Part shown: positions 36,551 to 43,403 of the stretch, in pieces
Layout: every line of letters starts with the position of its first letter
Position numbering within the stretch: the first letter of the stretch is position 1
Source: Streptomyces hyaluromycini
Lineage (GTDB): Bacteria; Actinomycetota; Actinomycetes; Streptomycetales; Streptomycetaceae
Length of the DNA stretch: 64,000 nucleotides
Assembly: GCF_002217755.1 (NCBI RefSeq)
Contig: NZ_BCFL01000023.1
Span: 1 to 64,000 of the forward strand
Direction of reading: 5' to 3'
Position numbers and translations under genes: made by a program
The notes under the pieces: model-generated
What the model saw: only the letters and a program-made list of their open reading frames with translations
What the model was told of the DNA's origin: nothing
The model's database searches: none

Positions 36551-37188
36551 GTGGCGTCCACGTCCTTGCGAGACGACCCCACCGTGCCACACAGCACCCA
36601 CCAAACGAACCTCCAGCAAACGTCACTTCGCCCATCCAGCCCATCAGGCCTCTACCACCTCCCCCCAGCAGCAGCCGATCTTGTCCTGCTCGGCGACCTC
36701 ACCGGCCGTTACGCCACCGGCAGTTACAGCCGACTCGCCTCCGACGGGCGGACCCTGGTCCTGCGCGGGGACCGCCAGGGCGCGGCCGAGCACGGGCACC
36801 GGATCACCGCGGCCATCGCCTGCCACGTCGCCCGCGCCGGTGGCAGCCTCGACCAGCTCACGCAGCTCCTGCTGCACCCCGAGCACGAGGCGGACTGCAC
36901 ACCCGCACCATCGCGCTGCGCTCCGGGCAGTCACGCGCCGTGGACTACATCCGCCGGGTCTGGGCCAGCGCCTCCGCCACCGTCGGCACCACCTTGAAGC
37001 TGGACTCGCGACACGACGCGTACGAAGTGCTCACCGGGCTGCGTGACCGCGTCGAGACCACGCCCTGGCCCGGGGAGCGGGGCAGGACCGCGTTGCGGGT
37101 TCTGCGGGCGCATCTGAACTTCGCGGAGGTCGCGGGTGGTCCTGTGCACCACGCCAGTGAGCGGCAGACCGCCGAAGAGCCACCGTGA
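36551..37188 (+). pseudogene. Plasmid-type gene upstream of parA, frameshifted
   Basis: From GTG 36551 the frame reads YHLPPAAADLVLLGDLTGRY, ATGSYSRLASDGRTLVLRGD and LDQLTQLLLHPEHE. At about 36888-36894 the sense shifts frame and continues GLHTRTIALRSGQSRAVDYI, RRVWASASATVGTTLKLDSR and AHLNFAEVAGGPVHHASERQ to TGA 37188. One missing base in CACGAGGCGGAC explains the break. The end overlaps the parA start (GTGA). It would be a ~212-aa cytosolic protein of a type that accompanies ParA on actinomycete plasmids; I cannot name its function. Confidence 0.6.
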
Positions 37189-37805
37189 GCGCCTGGGACG
37201 CCTTCGTCATCGTCGTCGGCATGCTCAAGGGCGGCACCGGCAAGACCACCAGCGCCTGGTTCATCGCCCTCTACTACGCCGTCGTCCTCGGCCTGCCCAC
37301 CCTCCTGCTGGACGCCGACGCAACCAGCCAGTCCGCCTACGACTGGTTCAAGGTCGCCCAGGCCGCCGGCTATGAGATCCCCCGCCAACCCGGTCATCGA
37401 GCGCTACCCCTTGGACGACATCGCCGAGTACATCCGCACCAAGCGCGCCGAGTTCGGCGCCATCGTGGTCGACGCCGGCGGCAGCGCCCGCATCTTCCAC
37501 GAAGCTGTCACCGAAGCGAACCTGCTGCTCGTCCCGGTTGCCCCCACCAAGATCGAACGCCGCAAGCTCGTCACCGCCCACGTGGTCACGGTCAAAGCCG
37601 ACGACCGCACCAGCCTGTCCAGTCGGGCATAGGACCAGCTCCTCGAACCGGACCAGGGCGAGGGCATCGGCCCGGACCGGACGAGGCGTTCCCGCTCGCC
37701 GAGCCCACCATCCATTCCTGGGTCCATTACATGGAGGCCTTCGGCGAGATCCCGACCGAACTGAGCGAGTACGCCGAACTCATGAAGGAGCTGACCCAGG
37801 CATGA
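37185..37805 (+). pseudogene. parA-like (degenerate): ParA/MinD-type partition ATPase gene with several lesions
   Basis: The start GTG 37185 gives VIVVGMLKGGTGKTTSAWFI, a deviant Walker A (KGGTGKTT) of ParA/Soj proteins, then LLLDADATSQSAYDWFKVAQ. Near 37378 the sense moves to another frame: ERYPLDDIAEYIRTKRAEFG, AIVVDAGGSARIFHEAVTEA and LLLVPVAPTKIERRKLVTAH, ending at a stop at 37630. The last part returns to the first frame (EAFPLAEPTIHSWVHYMEAF, ELSEYAELMKELTQA, stop 37805). At least two or three indels are needed, so it is a decayed plasmid partition gene. It overlaps the upstream relic and the next frame by 4 nt. Confidence 0.75.
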
Positions 37806-38682
37806 CCGAGCGAATGAAGCCGCCCGCCCGCCGCAACGGCGGCCGCGTCTGGGCGGGGCCAAGAAGACGGCCCCACCGCCCCCTCCTCCGGCCGCCGAAC
37901 TCGCCCCCGAGCAGTACGCCGCCGAACAGACCGCCGCTGAAGGAGCAGCCCAGGCAGACGAGATCACGCTCTCGGCAGACTCCACCGTCGCGCTGGAGAC
38001 GGGTGCTCCGACGTTCGCCGCGTACTCGGCTCCTGCAAATCTCCCGAGTTCAGCCGCCCGGGAAGCAGCCACGGGCCAGCCGGCTGAAGCGGCTGGTGCC
38101 GCGTCCGAGCAGAACCCGGCCATCACCGGGCAGTCTGTGACACCCACGCCTCAGACCACTGGGCACAGCAAGCCGCACGCGGTCCAGGCAACCTCCCCGG
38201 CCGTCGCCGCATCCCCCTCTGCGGCAACGGCCTCGGAAGTAGCGGTTCGCCCGGCGACTCCAGTGGCGGTGGCAGGCGGAGCGGTCTTCCCCGTCCAAAG
38301 CCCTGAGCCGGCGCCCAGGCACGACCGCGGAGCTCGATCGGGCAAGGCGGCGAGCGAGGGCGCACCGTGGGCGCAGGGGCCCGGACGTCCGGAAGACACC
38401 CCGACGTCCGCGAAGAAAAAGCCCCACAGCACATCAATTCTGCCAGCTGTGCGGGGCGCAGAAGCCCAGGTTGCGGTCCAGGCGGCGCCAGCCGGCCTGG
38501 GTGGACAGAGGCTTGGCCGGGGCTCGTACGAACTCTCGGGCTATACGAGCAACCAGCACTGTGGTGATCGCCGCAAGCTCCTCGGGCTGAGCGTGGCCCT
38601 TCTCTACACGAAAGAAATGGTCCGCGGAAAGGGGCACGAAGATCGACCTCCGTCTCCTTCGCTTGGCTCACCGGGAGAATGA
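37802..38682 (+). pseudogene. Frameshifted Ala/Pro-rich ORF downstream of parA relic
   Basis: ATG 37802 overlaps the parA relic's stop (ATGA), the position of a small ParB-like or plasmid accessory gene. It begins MTERMKPPARRNGGRVWAG, then shifts frame at 37850-37860; in the new frame the sequence reads KKTAPPPPPAAELAPEQYAA and continues low-complexity Ala/Pro/Thr-rich to about 38400. The remainder to 38682 looks non-coding or belongs to debris. No recognised domain. Confidence 0.35.
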
Positions 38683-38767
38683 AGTACCACGGCGGGTTGC
38701 CATGCATTCATGGAATTACCGGTCTCCGCCGGATCTCACCAATCCTCTTCGGCACCCCGCCATGGAG

Positions 38768-39448
38768 TCAGCGATTTTCGGCGCCTCGATCCCGATTTAC
38801 CTCTCTCGGTCCGCCGAGACCGCTGCCGGAACCAGTGGAAAATGCCTTTCGGTCATTCAGCTGAGGAAAGGGTTCAGCGGGGACGGGAACGCCGAGGAAA
38901 TCACACAACGGGCCCCATCCCTGGCTGATGTCGAAGACAAGCAGTCGGCTGACCGGTATCTCCCGGCACACCTCGTCATTGTGCTGGGTGAAGATCTTCT
39001 TGGCGTGCCCTTCGTCGGCGAACCGACCATCGAAGATTCCGTCCCAGACGACCGATTTCGTCAAGTTCTTGATCCGCGTGAGCCGAGCATCTTCCTGGAC
39101 CTTCCGAGGCGGCTGAGCCAACACGCCCTGGTAGATGCTATTGAAAGCACTTTCGTACCAGCGCTGCGGGTCACGAGTGGTCAGGATGACCCTTGCCGAC
39201 GGGTAGAAGTCGGCGAGCTCCCGCCAGAACCGAGATCCCGGCCAATCCACCGTAGACTTGTACTGGCTGTAGATCTCCTGCCAATCGACGCTCTCCCCCC
39301 GGGCAGCGCGCTCCCAGTGCGAGATGGTCTCTTGATGACTGAATACCTCCTGCATGTGATGACAAGGGCCATAGCCGAGACGTTCAAGTGCAGCTTTGAG
39401 GGAAAGTGTTCCCGTGCGGCCGAATCCAGCACCAATGATTTCGAGCAT
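38768..39448 (-). CDS. Sulfotransferase-family protein
   Basis: A 226-aa PAPS-dependent sulfotransferase-like protein (P-loop branch related to Sulfotransfer_4). The 5'-phosphosulfate loop is GAGFGRTGTLSLKAALERLG at residues 6-25, and the 3'-phosphate-binding part is ARVILTTRDPQRWYES around residue 90, followed by SRLLVFDISQGWGPLCDFLG. ATG at 39448 follows GGGAGG by 6 nt. It is at the left border of the polyketide cluster in the same direction, separated from the P450 gene by 269 bp. A tailoring role (O-sulfation) on the polyketide is possible but not shown. Confidence 0.82.
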   Translation of the reverse strand: MLEIIGAGFGRTGTLSLKAALERLGYGPCHHMQEVFSHQETISHWERAARGESVDWQEIYSQYKSTVDWPGSRFWRELADFYPSARVILTTRDPQRWYESAFNSIYQGVLAQPPRKVQEDARLTRIKNLTKSVVWDGIFDGRFADEGHAKKIFTQHNDEVCREIPVSRLLVFDISQGWGPLCDFLGVPVPAEPFPQLNDRKAFSTGSGSGLGGPREVNRDRGAENR

Positions 39449-39717
39449 CTGTACCTCCCAGGTAGGAACAGCAGGATGTGGGCGACGCAGAAGAATGCGA
39501 GAGGAATGGGGTCACTGACCGTCGAGTATTGTAGACGCGATTACAGCGAAAAAGCAGGCCGTAATCCAGATTCAGGCCCCCGACTGGAGGGGTTTGACGC
39601 ACTCTCAAGTAGTAGCACCTACCGCGCCGCGTCGCCTATCTGACAATTGCGTCAGCTACTCATGTGCCGCGATCGCTGCTACACCACACCGGGACGCGAC
39701 CTCAAGGTGACGCCTTG

Positions 39718-40947
39718 CTACCAGCTCACCGGAATTTCGTTAATTCCGTAGATCCCTGCATCCTTCTTGAAGGACAGTTCTGAGACCGGGACCGTGAGCC
39801 GCAGGTCAGGAATCCGGGCGAAGAGAGTGTTAAGCACGATCTCCAACTCCGCCCGGGCGAGATTTTGCCCGAGGCACTGGTGGACTCCATAACCGAGCGC
39901 GACGTGGTTCCGGTCACCACGACGCAGATTCATCACGTCGGGGTTCTCAAATACTTCGTCGTCGCGGTTGGCCGCGCCGAACCCGAGCACCACACCCTCG
40001 CCGGCACGGATCACGCAACCGCCGATCTCGATGTCGGCCAGCGCCACCCGGGGCATGATGTCGAAGACGCTGAAGTACCGCAGCAGCTCCTCGAGTGCGG
40101 CGTTGGTCGCCGTGGGGTCGGCCCTGATCACTTCGAGCTGCTGAGGGTGCTCCAACAGCCACGCCACGCTGAGTGAAATCATGCTGGCCGTGGTCTCGTA
40201 CCCACCCATCAGGAGCAGAAAGGCCAGACCTATGAGGGTCTCATGCGTGAAGACCCTCTCCTGCTCGTTTCGGGCTATCAGGCGACCGAAGAGATCGTCA
40301 CCCGGCGCTTTCTCCTTGGCGGTGACCAACTCGTCGAGATATTTCCTCAGCTGCTCCGAAGCCCGGTGCCGATCACTCGGAGCCGTTGCCCGACTGACCA
40401 TCATCGCGGTACATCCCTGGAAGAACTCACGGTCGGCATAGGGCACACCGAGCAACTCGCAGATGACCCTGGAGGGCACCGGCAGCGACAGCGCCTGGAC
40501 CAGATCGACAGGGCGGGAGCCAGCCAGAAGGCCGTCGATACACTCGTCCACTATCTGCTGGATGCGTGGGCGCATCGAGCGCACTCGCTGAAGGGTGAAC
40601 TCGGAAGTGAGCATCTTGCGGCGTCGCGTGTGCTCGGGCGGATCCAGTCCGATAAGGGATTTTCCGTAGACATCGAATACCCGCCTCGTACGCTCGGGTA
40701 TCGGAAACATGACCGGCGTGCCCTTGTGATCCCGGTTCGAACTCATCCTGGGATCCATGAGCAGCTCGCGCACGTACTCATAGCGTGTGACGAGCCAGGC
40801 CAATTGCCCGGTCGGGAGGGTGACACGGGCGATCGGCTGCTCTTTGCGCAGTTCGGCATACTGCTCCGGAGGCTCGAACGGGCAGCGCCTGCTCATGGGA
40901 AACGCCGGCGGTTCGGCGGTTATCTGGCTGGCCTTCGCGTCAGTCAT
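39718..40947 (-). CDS. Cytochrome P450
   Basis: A 409-aa bacterial class I P450. I-helix oxygen motif: LLMGGYETTAS; K-helix ExxR: EELLRYF; heme loop: HVALGYGVHQCLGQNLARAE with axial Cys358, where the usual Phe seven before Cys is Leu. Also present are FPIPERTRRVFDVYGKSLIG and DPPEHTRRRKMLTSEF (C-helix). ATG at 40947 has GAGG 6 nt upstream; the frame extends to 41043 but without a site. Ferredoxin and reductase are not in the window. A tailoring hydroxylase or epoxidase for the adjacent polyketide is likely by position. Confidence 0.92.
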   Translation of the reverse strand: MTDAKASQITAEPPAFPMSRRCPFEPPEQYAELRKEQPIARVTLPTGQLAWLVTRYEYVRELLMDPRMSSNRDHKGTPVMFPIPERTRRVFDVYGKSLIGLDPPEHTRRRKMLTSEFTLQRVRSMRPRIQQIVDECIDGLLAGSRPVDLVQALSLPVPSRVICELLGVPYADREFFQGCTAMMVSRATAPSDRHRASEQLRKYLDELVTAKEKAPGDDLFGRLIARNEQERVFTHETLIGLAFLLLMGGYETTASMISLSVAWLLEHPQQLEVIRADPTATNAALEELLRYFSVFDIMPRVALADIEIGGCVIRAGEGVVLGFGAANRDDEVFENPDVMNLRRGDRNHVALGYGVHQCLGQNLARAELEIVLNTLFARIPDLRLTVPVSELSFKKDAGIYGINEIPVSW

Positions 40948-41258
40948 GATCATCCTCACAGTTGGCTGTGCCTCAGGATCGGATTCGCAATATCCAGCAA
41001 ATGGCGCCATCGTCGTACCAGCAGCCAAGGAAAGCTTTTTCATCTGGAGCTCGAATAGTGCGGAACATGCACACAGATGGTCAGCGATTGAATCAGCGAC
41101 CGGACCAGTCTAACCGAAGTCCAATTCCTGTCTACAGGCTCCCCGCAATGACTTTCGGACACAGTGGACCGGCATTGCCGGCCAAATTCTGTGCACCACT
41201 TTTCAGTGCGCCGCAGTACTCGGCCGACAAGATGTTCCCCGGAGGTTCTGGGAATCTC
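40948..41258. promoter_or_regulatory. Intergenic region between AICAR formyltransferase and P450 genes
   Basis: 311 bp without a gene. It is more AT-rich than surrounding DNA and must contain the promoter of the P450 gene (minus strand). I see no operator with clear symmetry. Confidence 0.4.
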
Positions 41259-42413
41259 CTAGTGATGGAACAGCCTCAGTCCGGTGCGGGTCAGAACGAT
41301 CTGGTGCTCGCGGCAGGCGTCCTCGACGTCTCCGGACCTGATCGACCCTCCAGGTTCAGCGACGTACGCCACGCCGTGGCGATAGGCGTGGTCGACGTTG
41401 TCGCGGAAAGGGAGAGCTCCGTCCGATGCGAAGGCCACACCGGAGAGGCGCTGCTTCCACTGCGCCCGCTGATCGGCGGTCAGCTCTCCCGCCGGTGCGG
41501 ACAGTGCCTGCTCCAGCCGCTTGTTCTCGTCCGGCGTCAGGTCTCCCTCGATGAAGCGGATCTGCCAGTTGATCTGGTCCTGGCGCCGGACACCCGGCCG
41601 GAACGTCAGGGACCGTACGGCCGGATGCCGCCGCAGCCACCACGTGTCCACCTTGGCGCCGGCCAGCCGAGTGCAGTCGACCCGGGACTGCTGACCCGCC
41701 CCGACTCCCAGCGTCATACCGTCACGCACGTAACACACTGAATTGGACTGGGTGTATCGCAGCACCGCCAGCCCCAACAGCAGGTCCTCCGTGGCCTGCG
41801 CGGGAAGCGGACCGCCCACGACGGGGGCGAGCAGATCCGTGGACAGGCGAACCTGATCCCGGTCCTGCTCCAGGCGCATACCGAACACTTCCCGCGCCTC
41901 CTGTCGCGGGGGCACGAAGGACTCGTTCGCCTCCATCACCAGGAAGCGGCCCTTCTTCTTCTTGCTGAGCCGCTCCACCGTGCCAGGTTCGTAGCCGGGA
42001 GCGACGATGCCGTCACACACCACGCCCGCCAGCAGCTCGGCGAGCTCGGCGTCGACCGGATGCGAAACAGCCGCGAAGTCGCCGTAGGACGACTTCGGGT
42101 CGGCGTCTCGCGCGCGAAGATAGGCGCTGGTCACACCGCCGACGCCGTCGGTGATCCCGTACAGGCCAGCGATGACTTCGTCGATCGGCCCGGACACGGC
42201 CGCTCCTGCGGGCGAAACGTGCTTGAAGGACGCGGCAGCAGGCTTGCCGAGCACCTGGCCCGCCTCGTGCACGAGCTGCCAGGCATTCAGCGCGTCCAGC
42301 ACATTGATGAAGGAAGGTTCTCCGTGCAGCAGCCTGATCGGCGGGCTGTCCGGCGCCAGGGGAGTTGCTTGCGCCACCGACTGTTGCGGGTTGATCCCAT
42401 AACGCAATTTCAT
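41259..42413 (-). CDS. Stand-alone AICAR formyltransferase (PurH C-domain-like)
   Basis: A 384-aa protein homologous only to the AICAR transformylase half of PurH; the IMP cyclohydrolase half is missing. The catalytic Lys-His pair is in SFKHVSPAG (K64, H65). Other family parts are YGINPQQSVAQ, DGVGGVTSAYLRARDADPKS, GVVCDGIVAPGYE, LRYTQSNSVCYVRDGMTLGV and VAFASDGALPFRDNVDHAYR. ATG at 42413 follows GGAGG by about 8 nt. Housekeeping PurH in actinomycetes is bifunctional, so a single-domain copy beside a polyketide cluster may formylate a biosynthetic amine with formyl-THF, or serve as a resistance variant (both inferences). Confidence 0.85.
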   Translation of the reverse strand: MKLRYGINPQQSVAQATPLAPDSPPIRLLHGEPSFINVLDALNAWQLVHEAGQVLGKPAAASFKHVSPAGAAVSGPIDEVIAGLYGITDGVGGVTSAYLRARDADPKSSYGDFAAVSHPVDAELAELLAGVVCDGIVAPGYEPGTVERLSKKKKGRFLVMEANESFVPPRQEAREVFGMRLEQDRDQVRLSTDLLAPVVGGPLPAQATEDLLLGLAVLRYTQSNSVCYVRDGMTLGVGAGQQSRVDCTRLAGAKVDTWWLRRHPAVRSLTFRPGVRRQDQINWQIRFIEGDLTPDENKRLEQALSAPAGELTADQRAQWKQRLSGVAFASDGALPFRDNVDHAYRHGVAYVAEPGGSIRSGDVEDACREHQIVLTRTGLRLFHH

Positions 42414-42609
42414 ACGATAGCCTCCACAGCAGAACATCGCTGACAGAGGCGCCCAGGCGGTCGACGCTCACACCGAATCTCGTCTCGGTCGCTCCCCGGT
42501 GGTGCTCCACCTACGCCAGTCGCGACCGGCCGCAAGTCTAGCGGCAGTTGCCGCGCCGGAGCCATCCGGGCTGTCGCTACGGACCTCATCAGCTCCCCTT
42601 CCTGTCGCT

Positions 42610-43362
42610 TCACAGCCTCACGAGATACTTCGACACGATCTCGATGACCGCAGGTGCCTGTTCGTTGAGGTAAAAATGCCCGCCGGGAAACTCCGTCAGT
42701 TCGAAGTCGCTCGTGGTATGAGTGCGCCAGGCCCGCACTTCGTCGAGGGTGGCGCCCGTGTCACGGTCGCCGAAGAGCGCGTGGATCGGGCATCTGACCA
42801 CCGAACCAGGCCGATGCGCGTAGGTCTCGATTGCCTTGTAGTCGCTGCGGATCGCGGGCAGGAACAAGCGCAGTACCGAGTTGTCCTCCAGCAGTCGGGA
42901 ATCCGTTCCGTTCAGCCTTCTGAGCTCCGCCATCAACTCGTCGTCGCTGTAGCGGTGCACCGTGCCCGGGCGGTGTCGCGAGGGGGCGCGGCGTCCGGAG
43001 GCAAAGAGCGCGAGAAGAGGGACCCCATCGTCTTCCAGTCGCCTGGCGACCTCGAATGCCAGGGTTGCCCCCATGCTGTGACCGAACAGCGCCAGGGGAA
43101 GGTCCCGCCACGGTTCCAGCGCATCGACGATGCAGTCGGCGAGCGTTTCCAAGGTGTCTATGCCGCTCTCCCGGAGGCGGTCTCCCCTGCCCGGATACTG
43201 GATGGCGAGCACCTCCACCGAAGGAGAGAGTTCCGCCGAGACCGGGAAGTAGTAGTTGGCGGATCCGCCGGCATGTGGCAGGCAGACCAGGCGTGTGTAG
43301 GCTTCGGGTGCCGGATGAAAACGCCGTATCCACGCGTTCTGGCCGGTCGTAGCGGATGACAT
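42610..43362 (-). CDS. Type II thioesterase
   Basis: A 250-aa alpha/beta hydrolase that removes stalled or wrong acyl groups from carrier proteins. Seen: RLVCLPHAGGSANYYFPVSA, YPGRGDRL, nucleophile Ser96 in LFGHSMGATLAF, Asp in LFGDRDTGA and His in FPGGHFYLNE, all in the usual order. ATG at 43362 is taken from the family's normal N-terminus; a GTG 9 nt earlier is also possible and no strong ribosome site decides it. It follows the KS-ACP-ACP gene by 41 bp, in the same operon. Confidence 0.93.
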   Translation of the reverse strand: MSSATTGQNAWIRRFHPAPEAYTRLVCLPHAGGSANYYFPVSAELSPSVEVLAIQYPGRGDRLRESGIDTLETLADCIVDALEPWRDLPLALFGHSMGATLAFEVARRLEDDGVPLLALFASGRRAPSRHRPGTVHRYSDDELMAELRRLNGTDSRLLEDNSVLRLFLPAIRSDYKAIETYAHRPGSVVRCPIHALFGDRDTGATLDEVRAWRTHTTSDFELTEFPGGHFYLNEQAPAVIEIVSKYLVRL

Positions 43363-43403
43363 GTGTTTCACCGTCTCTTCGTACTGGTTCACCGCGTGCC
43401 CGG

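Noticed and set aside
38434..38637. Minus-strand 67-aa frame resembling an HTH-like fragment (SADHFFRVEKGHAQPEELAA)
   Set aside because: Too short, no ribosome site and no clear family; may be debris but not strong enough to annotate.
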